DNA of 64,000 bases from contig CM060172.1 of the NCBI GenBank assembly GCA_030549775.1, positions 52,503,942 through 52,567,941 on the forward strand. Reading direction: 5' to 3'. The stretch's first letter is position 1; every line of letters begins with the position of its first letter. The position numbers and the translations under genes were made by a program. The notes below the pieces were generated by a model. It was given only the letters and a program-made list of their open reading frames with translations, was not told where the DNA came from and made no database searches. Below, piece by piece: positions 24,971 through 38,433 of the stretch. This stretch comes from Tamarix chinensis. Taxonomy: Eukaryota > Streptophyta > Magnoliopsida > Caryophyllales > Tamaricaceae.

Positions 24971-24973
24971 ATT

Positions 24974-27900
24974 GATATTTTAAAAGTGTATATTCACCCA
25001 TATAAGTAGAGTTAGCAATCAGGATGGGCGTGTTGGATTCAGGTCTGGTTATATGATGATTGAGTTATCTTAGTTTCAAATAAACTTATATCATTTTATA
25101 GTATTAGGATGGATTGGATTTGATTTGGATAGCTTTAGAGTTAAATAATCTCAAATTATTCTATTATATCAAATCAAGTTAGGTTGAGATTGGGTAGTCT
25201 AGAATTTGAGTAAATTTGGATTATCTTACTTTTAATTCAAGTGTGGTTTAGGTTCAAATAAGTTCAAATTGTTATAATTTTGAGTCAGATCCATATCGTA
25301 TTCGAGAAATTTTGTATCTAGGTCATGTTCATGTTATTTTTATTATTTTAATATGTATCAGGTCTAGTTATTTTGGTCATTTTAATTTATTTTATTGTTC
25401 AAATTTAATTGTATAGCACTCGAATCCTTAGATTTTTTTCATTAATTTATTTGTGGAGGTATCGTGAGTTTGTGCTCGACATTTCAAGTTTAAAAGACTT
25501 TTTAATTGAATTAATGACTTTTTTATTTTAAGATATATCTTATAATCGATCTTCGTTATAAGTTGGATTATATCTAGTTTGATTATTACTTTAATTTTCT
25601 ATTATATTCATATATCATGTAGCCCTTACATAATCATTTATTTATATTGACCATTGATAATAAATGTATTACATCATATCAACAAAATGTTAATAATAAT
25701 ACAAACTTAATGATAAAAAGTATAATCATAATAGTGTCACTACCACTACTACTACCACTATGGCTACCACTACCATTGCCACTTCCACTACTACCCCTAC
25801 TATGGTTGTTGCTACTATTATTATTGTTGTTGCTACCACTACGACTATGACTTCCACTACGACTACTACTGCTCCTCCTCTTCTTCCTATTATTTTTTTT
25901 TGCTGCTAATACTACTATAATAATAATAACACATTAATTTTTTAATCCCAATTATATCATATCAAATCATGATCTAATAAAGATATTGTATGATTTTTTC
26001 CAATCCAAAATATTTTTATTGATTCAACTTGGGTTGGTAATTGTTTTTTTGCCATTAAATAGAGAAAATATTGGTTGATGTATATTAATTCATCTTAGTT
26101 TATTAATATTTAATTAAGGACGGGTCTTTATGTGTCATATACTAACTTTCTTTGTTGAGTAAATTATTCCATGAGCCTTTATTGAAATAATCTTACTCCA
26201 TGTGTCATATTTTGACTTTCTTTATGGTTGAGTGCATTTTTTTCCTACCCATTTGTACGTCAAGGGTGAGCATTAGCTGAAAACAATCAATTGCCCTCCT
26301 AATGCTACATTACAGTATCCTAGAACTATAAATGAAACAAAATTTTAACTTCTGTATCTATAGTATTTGTTAGAGATATTAACAACATTTTAAATTTTAT
26401 AGAAACTTTATTAATCTCTCTCTTATATCAGTGATTTGTGCTTACTTTTTTAACATCTATATCAAATTTATTAAGCATTCTCATCAATGTGTGTCCACTC
26501 TAACTTTACATATATATGAACTGATATATTAAAAAGGCAACCAAAAACTTGGCATTTAATAGTCAAGATAGTGACACATCATCAATCTTGTGTTCACTAT
26601 TTATGGATTTGAAAATAACAATCTTACAGACAGTAGAAGACTCAAGAGGCACCAAAATTGAAGTGATTTAAATTTGGAATTATAAATTGAAGCTCCAAAC
26701 TTGGTATATAAATACAAAATGCAATTCCGATTCAACCTACACCATACAAACTATTAAATTAATATACATTTTTTGTTTGATAAATACCAGCAATAACAAC
26801 CATCCATCCCAAACCAGTTGGGCAATAAAGCTTTGTTTGATAAATTAATGCTTTTGTCATATCTCTGAAACATCTACCCTACAAACATGACCACCGGGTA
26901 CATATTTCTTAACACATTCGATTAGACTAATTTAGAATTCATGTAAAAAAAATTATTAAATCACATAAATACTTATCATGTTCACATATTTGTAGGAAAA
27001 AACTCAATTGTTGATATAATATATGGATAAATAAATGTTGGGAACAACTCTAAAATATAAGAGCTTCACATATGCAACTACATACAACTATCATTAGACA
27101 AATTGCCCTACATTCCTAGAGCTCTAAATCAAAATATTAATGCATGTTGGATTCAATCAATTACATATCAGTCAATATTTAAGATTGGGAGATTGTCACA
27201 TATTAACCACATTTATAGTAAAGTAGACAAAAGGTGGGTTCAACTAGCTAAGAAAAAATCCAAACAAGTTGATGGTGTAGCCCTTATGCTAACAAATGCG
27301 AGTACAGAGATACACTTGGTTGAGTAGACATTTTAAACAATGTTGTCTCTTTCATAAGATAGAGAGACTAAATCAACATTACATCCATTCATTAATACAT
27401 ACAACATGGTCATGTGTCCAAAAAAATGACATAGTAAGAGAAAAATTAAATAATAATAATTATTATTATTATTATTATTATTATTAAAAGAATTAATTAT
27501 TCAACATTTAAATAGTGAATAACTCAAGATACTATAGAAACCATATTGTTCAAATGATTAATGATGAAATTATCACAGACAAAAAAATAAGAAAACATGT
27601 ACTGAAAAGGGAATATCTTACCTTAGGTCAAAGAAACTTAGTTTAGATAAGTGTGCCAAGTTTAATTGAAGCTAGAAGGTAGACATTAAAACTAAGGGAT
27701 TCAAAAAAAAATTTGAAAGTGGAATTGTGCATATGAAGCCATTTGAAAATGTAGTTCAAAAACATAAATTTGTAATAGAACAAAAAAATTAATGCTGTAA
27801 TAACATGCATGAAATAATCAGTTTGAACTACATTTGAAGTAAAAAAAATCATAGTAATTATAATAAGATATAAAAATTTAATATGAAAATATAGAATTTT

Positions 27901-28900
27901 TTAAGGGGAGAAAAAATTTTATTCATTAAAATCAAGTAATTATATGTTAGGATCTTCTGATTAGTTTACTATTATTAAATACTTATCCCTGAAATGTATC
28001 TATAAGCTATAGGGTAAAAATAATCATAAAGTGACTATAATAATACCTCACAGTCGTGTGGCCATGCAACAAGAAAGCCTACAATCCTAAAGCAAGCATA
28101 AGTCTCTAACTCTTAGCAATAATCAAGATAATTTTAGCGAGAAATATAATGTTTTTGAATAAATCAAAGCAATAAACTAAGTGCAAGAACAAACAAGGGT
28201 CAAAGACATGGATTAGGAAGTAGAGGTACAATGTTAGAGTTGGAGACTTGTCATGATCATAAGAAGGGATCATTCTTTAGAATCCTATCAAATAGAGAAG
28301 GAAAAGTTAAGAACATGGTGACCGAAAAAGTGAGGATAAAATGAAAATTAGGCTTTGACTTTTCTTAAATAACTTTATTTTTTATATAAAAAATGAACAA
28401 GATAATGGTTTTTTTTTATACGGATGGCGTAGTATTTATTTGGAGTGTATTGAGTTTCCTAAAATTAGTGATGGGGATTAATTTATTTCAAAATCAACAA
28501 ATGTGATTTATTTATTTTGAATGTGGGATTGGTGGAAAAGAATAGCCAAAACCTTTATATCAATCAAAATATTGATAGAAGTAGTGGAGCAGGAGACCAT
28601 GACTTAGTGTTCTTAATTATAGAGCCTATAGTACTTTGTTTGGAGAGCATACCCTACGATTATGAACCAAAGTGTATGGGCCACTTTTTTTCAATCAATA
28701 TTAATTTTCATTAGTTAAAAAATTTGGGTATAGTTTTAAGAATGGAGAAGAAATGGAATAGTTTTTCAAACGAGCCTAGGATTTATAGTTTATTGTTGAG
28801 CTGGGTATACTATTGTCTTTTGGTTGATAAAGTGTTTTGGGGCTTGAAGTTAATCAATATTATACCTATGTTTTACATATTACAAAATACCAATGGATAA
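24974..28900. other. AT-rich intergenic DNA
   Basis: No gene recognised. It contains a degenerate GGATTGG/GGTTTAGG-type stretch at 25020-25420, an imperfect ACTACC/GTTGCT trinucleotide tract at 25740-25880, and an (ATT)n run at 27459-27484. Small open frames at 27103-27327 and 28517-28714 have no recognisable similarity. Otherwise nothing stands out. Confidence 0.5.
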
Positions 28901-28909
28901 AAATAAAGA

Positions 28910-29573
28910 TACACACACACACACATATATAATGATATACTAATAAATAAAGCTATTTTTTTTAAATATCATATAACATATTAACAAAAAAAATTAGAAA
29001 TTTTTATATGTTAACATACCTTAAATAATAATAAATTATCAAGCAATTTATATACATTACTAATGATTGAAAATAGTTTCATAAAACATTTTTTATCATA
29101 ATATGCAACCAAATAAAAAGTAAATACATATAATATTTTAAATATTATGTTATACCAATGAATAAAAATAAAATTTTAAAATAAATTATAATACACTAAT
29201 GAGAAATTTTTAATTTATAAAATATTTTATATTATAATCATAGTAATAGTTAGTAGATAATACATTAGAAATTATATCTAAAAAAATACTTAGTTATTGC
29301 CAATTTTATGTCATATTTTTTGAGTCACAATTTGTAGATGTTTGAATACTTTGAAATTGATGATGATGTTGAAAAAAGTTACTCAACAACTAAAACCATG
29401 TATTGTCACTTTGTTTACATTTTATTTATGATTGTATGCATTTGATTTTTCTTTAATAGCTTATTAGTTAAAATTAGATTTTGATAGATTATTAAATTGA
29501 ATACTTTAATTTCTAATTGTTATGCATAACTATATTCACAATACATGCGTACATCGCACGAGTGAAAATCTAG
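28910..29573 (+). mobile_element. Probable non-autonomous Helitron (3' end clear)
   Basis: The 3' end has a short hairpin CATGCG-TACAT-CGCACG (29544-29560) followed after nine bases by CTAG at 29570-29573. Hairpin plus CTRR is the Helitron 3' signature, and GCATCGCACG..GAAAATCTAG is common in plant Helitrons. The 5' end is guessed near ATACTAATAAATAAAGC (28936), just after an (AC)n(AT)n tract; no clean TC terminus is fixed. No Rep/helicase reading. Confidence 0.5.
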
Positions 29574-31200
29574 CATTGATATAATTCTAAGCTCTTTTGA
29601 TACATAAATCTTATTAGAGCCTATTCTTTACAATTTATATCCAAAAACTATAAGAATAGTGATAATACTAATAAAAAAGTATTAAGTACAACATTAATCA
29701 TATTAAAGTAGTAATAATAAATTATTAAAATTTTCATCTAACTCCAAATCAGATCACATTAGCAAAAGTAAGGTGATGAGAAGAAGTCCTTAGATTATGT
29801 TATTTTTATTTTTATATGTTTTGTCTCTTTTGATCATAGATTTGATAATTTGAGTTATCAATTAGTGGTAAGCTTATTACTTTAGATTATCTAAATACGC
29901 CTAGTAAACTATGCATATATTTTTATTTCTTACTCGTAAATAAACTTGGCAAATATTAAAAAAAATATGATTTTATTTATAATATTTGATCGAGTCTTTT
30001 TAGATTTATAGTTTTCGGATTATGTCGGATTGGATTGGGTCTATTTAGGATTTTTATAATTTTTTGGATTATATCAAGTATCGATCGAATGTCAAGTTGT
30101 ATATGTTTCAGATTCATAATTATTCAGATAATATCATATATTAGATCAAGTTAGATAAGTTTCATATTCATAATTTTTCAGGTTGATTAGGATAGATTTT
30201 TAGACGAATCGGCTCGATTTCTATCGGTTATTTAGATTATGATCAACTTTTATCGGTTTTATTTATAAGTCATGTATAAATAAATAAAAAGCTATTCAAC
30301 CAAATTGTTACATAGTAGTAGACGGTTAAATCTTTAAAAACAATATATATGCATTGTATTTTTTTTTTATTACTTTTATTTGATATTCTGCAACTTTGAT
30401 GGATATTAATTTAGGTAATTGCAGGAGAATTGTGAATGATTTTCTCAATCAATTATACTATCGATCATTTTTATCTGTTGGCAGGCGCTAGGCAAGATTA
30501 GTACTAGTAAGTAGAAAAGGTCCAAAGATTCTACATTTAATATTACCAATTAATGCAACATATCGTCATTATTTTTCTTCATCAATCTTCACCATTGTTG
30601 CACGGAAACGAAGACGGAAAAAAAGGAGAAACGTCGTTTGTTAAAATTTAAGGAAACGGTGACGTAAGAAAATTAAAAAAATACATATGTATATTTTTAA
30701 AAAATAGATTAAATCTATTAAAATTAAAAGAAAAAAATAAAAATAAAATCTTAAAACTACTATCTATCTTAATTAATTTAAACTGTTAATAATTTTTTTT
30801 TAAAATTATTTAAATACTTTCAATATCAGCTCTAATACCAAAATATTTAAAAAACATTGCTCTGCAACTTGTGTCTTTAGCAAATGAAGTTGCAGCAATT
30901 AGTAAAAAATTATAATCCAACAGCAATTTTCTCTCTCATCAAAGTATAGAGACTACAGTCTACCGCAACTAAAATTGGCAGATAAAGGCTAGTAATGATA
31001 ATGACTGCAGGAAGCTCAATCCTTGCCACATATTTATCTGCTAGCAGCCGGTCTAACTATTCTGATGCCAATTTCCGTCCCCGAACATTTCCAAGACGCG
31101 AAACGTGGGCACAGCAACATTTCCGTGCATCACAGATCTTCACTGCAACATTAATCTTTCTGGAGTTTTTCAAAAATAGAATTTTGAAGATCTCAGGGTA
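29574..31200. other. AT-rich intergenic DNA left of the acetyltransferase gene
   Basis: No gene recognised. 29990-30260 holds a loosely repeated GGATTGGATTGGGTC/ATTATTCAGATAAT-like sequence resembling that at 25020-25420, probably an old dispersed repeat. A short frame at 30995-31201 has no family resemblance and lies in the 3' flank of the minus-strand gene. Confidence 0.45.
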
Positions 31201-31405
31201 AGTGAACCATTGTCCGAAATACGTCAAAAAAATATATAGTCTGATTCATCATGATTTGAATGATATACAGTCTGCTTTTTTGATATATAATTACATCGAT
31301 CTTTACTGCTAATACATAGGCACAGCATACAGTTGTTCACATTCTATACTATAGGCATACACAACGGAATCATCCTTGTAAGACCTACCCAAATTTATTA
31401 CATTG

Positions 31406-33757
31406 TCATGATTTCATAGCTTCTGGAGCAACAGGAGCCCTAAGAAGCTTCATCATGAAGGTAAGTTGCATGTCGGGAGAGGTCCTCGGCTGCGGCCACT
31501 TAGCTCCGTCAGGTACTTTTACGCATTTAAAGCCCTGACCTTTGTATAACACAGCGGCACCTGGACTGTTTAAGTCGCAATGAAGTGCGACAGCCCTGCA
31601 TCCCCAACTTCTGGCTTGGGCCTCTGCTTTTGCAACTAGTCTTTTAGCTATTCCCTTCTGTCGGTACCTCTCTCGAACAGCAACATTTGAGATGTATGCT
31701 ATCCCTTTCCTGCAACGGATGATGCAAATTGGATGACGATACATACAGATGGATAAAATACGGAGGCTATGAAATAGTGGGTTGAAGGAGATTTTTGTTC
31801 CTAGAAAGACTATGCTACAATATGATAAGATGACATATCAAACTTCATTGTATCTACCACGTACCATAGCAAACACATCCAGCCTAACATAACACTCGGG
31901 TGTTACATTTGCCTTAACCAAGCAAAGAAGCTTACTGCCATTTTTATAGCCACTTTTGGGGTATCCCACGAGCAAAGTGCAGTAGAAAGTACTATTCGAA
32001 GTAGCAAACTCAGAAAGGAAAGGAAACTCAATTGTTATAGCGCAATCCACTTCCCAGACCAGGGAGAAGATGGCCCAGAAACAGAGAATTAACTGTAGGA
32101 CTCAAATGTGAGTCACAAACATTCATTGAAAGACTGGTCAAATTATCTTTCTCAGATACCATGCTGTAGGCTGGAAATACTGATTCAAGAACAGAAATAT
32201 AATTGCTGACAATTTTGAGCTAGCTCAAACAAGTGCCTTAAAATTGCCGGTTTATGTACGCTGAAAATCATTCCCACTAAGAGACGGTAGAAGAACCATA
32301 CCTTGCAAGCTGAAAAGTCCACATGGAATGGTTCCCCACTAAATCATATGCCATCACCACACTCACCCATTTAACAACGCAAGACTGTCAAACCTTGTCA
32401 TATAAATATGTACGGAATTGGCGAAACAAAATGCTTCACACAAACTACAAGCAAGATCAATCTACCCCATTCATAAACTAAAAATGAAGAACGTCTGCCT
32501 GCTTTCGGAGCAACTGCAGAATTTAAATCAAGAACAATGACCAAAGGTATGAGCTAAACTCACCTTCTCTGTCGCAATGGTCCTTTCCTAGGAAGGAAAT
32601 CGCCCACGGTATCCACAGTTAAAATCCCAGCTACAAATCCCTTATTGAGACTCCCATCAAATCCTCTTATTTTGAGGCCTTCATTCCCATTGTAAACCAT
32701 ATCATCACTCGAGCTACCAACCTCAGCAACCAAGCAAACCCGTTTGCAACCACGTGGAACAGAAAAGCCAAACAGCATTCCTAATAACCGGTCAATCCTC
32801 AAGGCAAAGTCCAATGGAAATGAATATTCGGGAAAGAAGGAACTGCAGTGGGTCTCTGCCACTTCCCAACAGTCTTCTAACCTAGCCTCCCGCACAAGAA
32901 TGTTAGGAGATAGAGTTGGAAACAATTCCATCAATTGAGCAGCTCTGCATGTTCCTACAAACCAAGTACGGAAAAAACGCTGTGAATTGAACTTCAAAAT
33001 GTCCAAATGATTTTGAAGCAACTATAAAGAGCAAAAGTCCTAGTATCTGTCTAGTCCCAGAACAAATATTTGATTGATGAAAACTGGAGACACTAAGGTC
33101 AGATCTCTTTCAAAACAAAAGTTGCAGAAAGGCAGAAGCTAGGTACAAATTCAGCCAACTTTTGGGTTTTACATCTGGTAGAATCAAATCGGATGCAACT
33201 AGCCCATGGTGAAGTTAACTAAACCCAGAAACCATAACCTCGACAAGCAAAATTCGGTATCCACTTCCTTTTGAAATTGCCCAGAAGAACAGATGGAAGA
33301 ATCGACTTATTCACATGACAAATTTTCAATTACGCTCGATACCCACACGACACAAAAGGCACGATCTTAACGCTAAAACTAAAGCGAGAAATCCACAAAT
33401 AAGCAACCAAATTATATATTCAAGGAATACATGCCAAGATTTATGCAATAGCTTATAGCTTCAATTTAATACCAAAAAGGGCGAAAACTGTAAGCTCAAA
33501 TATGCATAACAAAGTGCTGAAAAACACACAAACCAAGTCCATCATTAACGTTAGCAGAGTAATTCAGATTAAACCTGGTATGATGAAGATAAAGTACCTG
33601 TTGATAGTGATCTGTGGGGCGGAGAAGAGAAAGAGAATTGTGGCCAATCATTATGTGATGAGCGAGAGAATCTAGGTGGCAATGTTTTCGAAGAGAGAGT
33701 GTGTGGAGACTTGAAGATAGTTGATCTTACAGTGGTTCCTAATGATATATTGAACAT
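31406..33757 (-). CDS. GNAT-family N-acetyltransferase, probably plastid-targeted
   Basis: Three coding exons on the minus strand: 33757-33598, 32954-32564, 31709-31406. Their lengths (160, 391, 304) sum to 284 codons plus stop. Introns of 643 and 854 bases begin GT (gtactt, gtgagt) and end AG (tttgtag, gttgcag). The GNAT fold is C-terminal: ISNVAVRERYRQKGIAKRL holds the acetyl-CoA loop R-x-x-G-x-A, followed by AVALHCDLN and LYKGQGFKCVKV. The first ~50 residues are rich in Ser/Thr/Arg/Pro and lack acids apart from one Asp, as in a chloroplast transit peptide. This arrangement resembles plant plastid GNATs that acetylate protein N-termini and lysines; the exact paralogue is not assigned. The frame stays open to an ATG at 33955 (66 more codons), but I prefer 33757 because the transit-like sequence starts there. 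AATAAA (minus strand) at 31393-31398 is a possible poly(A) signal. Confidence 0.88.
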
Positions 33758-33959
33758 TGCTGAGCTGATCGTTCTCCTCTCCCACCAGTGTGGTAGGGCG
33801 GGACCTGTCTTTGGGGGAGGGGTGAGGGGTTCGGAGATCCCACTCCTTCCTTCCGTTCTTCTTCTTCCGCTCTTTGAATATTTCTTCGCCTGTATTAATT
33901 TACTTGGTCTAGTGACAGACAGATTATTATTGTAAACGATCATGTTGGATATCATTATA

Positions 33960-34539
33960 TTTCGGGAATCAGAATAAACATAAATATTAAATATTAATTT
34001 AGTGGAAGAGAATAAATTTGAATCAGAAAAAAAAATTAAGATATATTATTTGAATAATATTAATCTAACTTATATAAATTAAAGTGAATATTTTAAATTT
34101 TTTATTTGAATTAAAGTTAATAAGAATAGTTTACTTATATTTTTACTTTCATATCTGTTACTCAAAAATCGAGATTACTAAGAATAAGATTAATAGAGGT
34201 AAATGAAGGTGAAATTTTAATTCCAATTTATATGATTGAGGTAAACAAAATACGTCTCCAAATAGAATAAATTAATTGATTCGTATACATTAATCCCCAT
34301 TTATCCTAAATCAAACAGAGCATTAAGGTAGTTTGTATATTTTTATACAAGAACTTATGACAGTTTGTATATTTTTATACAAGAACTTATGATTTGAATT
34401 AATTTCTTTAGACATCCAACTACTTGGACTAATATTTTTCACATTACTATATATATATGTGTTTTTAATAATCTTATTTCTAACTCTCAACCTTTTGGTA
34501 CATTTTATCCAACTCTTTATAAAATGTGTTACATAAGTA
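33960..34539. other. AT-rich gap with a 32-base duplication
   Basis: No gene. The only clear structure is a tandem pair at 34330-34392 (listed separately). It forms the upstream flank of the acetyltransferase gene; I cannot place a TATA box with confidence. Confidence 0.5.
34330..34392. repeat. Tandem duplication, 32-base unit
   Basis: Two almost perfect copies of a unit beginning AGTTTGTATATTTTTATACA and ending AAGAACTTATGA. Each copy contains the short palindrome TTGTATA..TATACAA. Confidence 0.9.
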
Positions 34540-34670
34540 ATGTACTCTCTTATGTTTACTCTATTCCTCTTTCAAGGAAAAAATAGGCTTGTAAAAAGGA
34601 GACCCCATGTCTCCTTATCTCTTTGTTGTGATCATCATAAAGTATCTACATAGAGCTTTGAAAGGCTTAT
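34540..34670 (+). pseudogene. LINE reverse transcriptase, middle part (fragment)
   Basis: Plus-strand reading: IGL, stop, then KGDPMSPYLFVVIIKYLHRALKGL. The GDPMSPYLFV motif is the hallmark of plant non-LTR (LINE/L1-type) reverse transcriptases. It is interrupted at 34671 by a solo LTR and resumes at 40672. One stop is visible in this piece. Confidence 0.85.
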
Positions 34671-35146
34671 TGTCACGCACTGACTTCTCCACCAAGTCTA
34701 CCTACGTGCGACCATAGTCTATTCTCACTCCTTGAGAGACTAAGTGTAACACCCCCAAATTTCACTCCTCAAAAAAAAATTGAAAGAATAAAGCGGAAGT
34801 TAGGAGAGAATTTGGGAAATGTTACCGCCACATCTAACACAAGATAAATGTCAATCATCTATCTCATGTTAGATGTAAGGCTAAAACCTGTCAAATAATT
34901 ACATCTAAATTTTAAAAACTTATCAGAGTACGAGAAAATTAAAAGACAATTACAACACCATTAAATTTTATATACAATACTTGAAACTTCCAAAAATAAA
35001 TACAGTTAGACCAGACAAATCCTGATAGATTAAATTTCGGATTGCCTACTCACTCAAGTCAGGCCTTCCACCCCAAAACAGTATCCGATCTTAAACCTGC
35101 ACAAGAGGTTTGCTCCCCACCATCGGTGGATCATCACAGGACCCAT

Positions 35147-35250
35147 TGTAACACCCCCAAATTTACTACTGAAAAATTTCGTTTAATTTAAAGAGGTTTA
35201 GCGGAAGCAAACAGATAAAACTGTAAATTCGGGGGCATTACCGCCACACT
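35147..35250 (-). repeat. Internal second 3' end within element D
   Basis: TGTAACACCCCCAAATTT at 35147 repeats the element end found at 34745, and the following TTTAGCGGAAGC and CATTACCGCCACAC stretches also match the outer copy. It is preceded by CCCAT, which should be a target duplication, but no matching partner was seen to the right. Confidence 0.75.
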
Positions 35251-35621
35251 TAGTACCAGATCGATTTACTCCTACCGACCCGATACTAAGTGATAAGAAT
35301 AAATAAGAATAACACAAAAAAACGAGTCATTAGTAAAGCATAAGTTCGAAGGAATCAGAGTGCGAAAGTCAAAAGTTACAATCCGATGTACAGTTTAAAA
35401 TACCAAATGTCAGAGGACACAAAATAACGAAATAAACCAAAGCACGATGATACAGAGAAACAAGATGGGGGATGCTCTCCGGCCACGTCACTCTCGGCCC
35501 CCAAGTTAGATCCAGACTCAACTCTCAGCCCTGAAAGTGTCACAGACATCGTCCCCTACCTACAAAACTCAGACAGGTCTTCTCCTTATGGGAATGAGCA
35601 GCACCCATGAAACGGGTGATC

Positions 35622-35636
35622 AGTACGCTACGTACT
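35622..35636. promoter_or_regulatory. Dyad AGTACG-CTA-CGTACT in element D
   Basis: Same dyad as at 18498-18512, on the opposite strand, with the flanking GGGAATGAGCAGCACCCAT box. The base-paired arms are intact in both copies. Confidence 0.55.
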
Positions 35637-35819
35637 GAGTAAGGTAACAGACGCACTAAGGCCCACATACACAGAGATACATGACATAGCAGACATAGCT
35701 CGTAAAATAATAAACAATAACACAGATGAACAATGCTGGTCACGAATCAGATAACTTTCTCATTATGTCTCTGATAATTATAATCGATTCGCATCATAGT
35801 CTTTATCAATCCATGTGAG

Positions 35820-36115
35820 TGTGGGAGCCCCACTATTATAGCCGGTGGAACGGTCACGAGGGTCATGCCCTGCCACTATTATAGTCGGTGGAACAATCGC
35901 GAGGGTAATATACCCTGCCACTATTATTTGCCGATGGACCGATCTGGCCCCGACTCGCAAGGTATTCCACTATAAATATTAGTATCTTTCCATATCTTAT
36001 CACTTTTATATTTGGTTTGTTGAGCACGAAATCCCCCACTATTATAGCCGGTGGAACGGTCGCGAGGTCACATGTCCTGCCACTATTATAGCCGGTGGAC
36101 CGGTCTGGGTTCGGC
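35820..36115 (-). repeat. CCGGTCCACCGG / ATAATAGTGG modules in element D
   Basis: About five copies read on the plus strand as CACTATTATAGCCGGTGGAA or CCACTATTATTTGCCGATGG, in two clusters separated by a non-repeated stretch around 35960-36030. This mirrors element B. Confidence 0.8.
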
Positions 36116-37499
36116 TCAACATCTTTCTCTGTAAGTAATTAGTGTTTTAATGTGTCTTATTCGAAAGAATATCACCCATGTCATGCATGGCTAGAGGGCC
36201 TCAACACATCACATCAAAACAGATGACTTAGACGTACTATCACATACAAATGAGGGCACATGCACACGACCCGATTCCAAGCCACGCCACACATGAAACA
36301 GTTAGAATAATGGCATTTAAGACCATGACACATAAATCATATAGAACATCCATAGCACGTAGGACACATGTCACACATTCAGCCTTAGCTATATCCTTAC
36401 TCGGTTTAGGTTAACGAGCTATCTCCTGCGCTTACATTATGCCACTAAAAACCCGTTGTAATTATTACACTTAGCACATTTCTCGCATTGGAAACCCAAA
36501 TCATGACCCTCAGACTCAACTCTCCCTCATACCTCACTCCTCCTCATTTATTCTTATTATTTTCGTTTTCTTTTTCCACCTTCTCAAATTAGGGTTTCCT
36601 TCCCAAACCCTAGGTACCCTTATATTACCCTACGTACTATTTATTTTCACCTCGAGCCTCCAGACTCCCAAACAGAATTTCCATTACTTTCCCTACGTCC
36701 CAAAGTAACTTTTCATACATAAGGTTCGCCCCCATGCGGACCTTAACCTCCTCATGCAAACCCTTGATCTCCGCCATGCCAAACCCTATTATTTCCATGC
36801 AAACCCTAGTTCTCCCATGTAACCTTAATTCCTCCCACTCTTCCATTTTATTTGATTCCCCTTTTTCTCAGCATTTCACGGACCATCGATTGCCTAGGTC
36901 ATTCTTACCTACGTTAGCCAACGTACTTCCCTTTGGTTATCTTAATCTCTCATTTTTCTCTTTCACGCCCCCATTCCACAACACCTCATCAAATAACCTA
37001 GCATGCATGTCCTAAGGGTCACATCACATCACATCATATTGGCATCATATCCATATTAGCACATACCGACAAGAGCACGAGAACATACCTCGGTTCCATG
37101 CTGCGCTACACAGTAAAAGAGATAACATATATAATACAACATATAAACCGTACAAGGCATCCAAAACAAGTGAAACATGTAATACACATAGGCGGCCTTA
37201 GTTACGTCCTTACCTAAATCGGCTCCGGGCTTGGAGCACGCTCCTACACCTCCTAGGGTTTGATCCAGTTCACCTATAAGGAAGAAATACTAAGGGTCAA
37301 TCTCCCTCTACCCGAATTATCATAATTTCCTATCTTACCCCTATTATGGCCTAATACTAAGGCTAATATTAATAATAGTAATTATAATTAAAAAGGTGGA
37401 GTTATTATTATTCTCAAGATAGTTAAACAAGTGACCACTAATCAAGACACGCCTTAGTAAAATCCATAGTTATTAAAGTAAAGGGTTTTAATATTACTA

Positions 37500-37616
37500 A
37501 TAACAATATTATTATTAATACCAATAATAATAGTAAAAATACTACTAATAATAATAATAGTGGTTAAAATGATAATAATGTTGATAATAACAATTGAAAT
37601 CGTAGTAGTATAAGTG

Positions 37617-37667
<51 letters not shown>

Positions 37668-37800
37668 GTGCAAATAGCAGTAAGAATACGAAAAATAATA
37701 ATATTAGAGATAATATAATGATGATACTAGTTAGAACGATAAACATAATAATACTAATACTAATAATAATGATAGTGAAAACAATGATGATAGTGATAAC

Positions 37801-37856
<56 letters not shown>

Positions 37857-37897
37857 TAACAATAACAATAATGATAATGACAATAATGATAATAATG

Positions 37898-37958
<61 letters not shown>

Positions 37959-38113
37959 CAACAACAACAACAACAATGATAACGATAATAATAATATTAA
38001 TAATGCAGATAATGATAATAAGAGTACTAAAAGTAATAGTATTAAATAATAATGATTATAAGGATGGTAATGATGGTAATAATAGTTAAAGTAATAAGTG
38101 TGGTAAATATAAC

Positions 38114-38181
<68 letters not shown>

Positions 38182-38394
38182 CAACGACGACAACAACAAC
38201 CACCATGACCATATTAATAATAATACGATAATGATAGTAATAATAATAGTAATAATACTAATAATAGTAAAACTACTAAAATAACAATAACCATAGAGAT
38301 AATAATGATGTTAGTCATAGTTAAAGTAACAAACATGATAATCATAATAATGATGATGATGATGATGATGATGATAATAATAATAATAATAATA

Positions 38395-38433
<39 letters not shown>

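Noticed and set aside
32744..32938. Plus-strand open frame opposite acetyltransferase exon 2
   Set aside because: Shadow of the real exon on the other strand.
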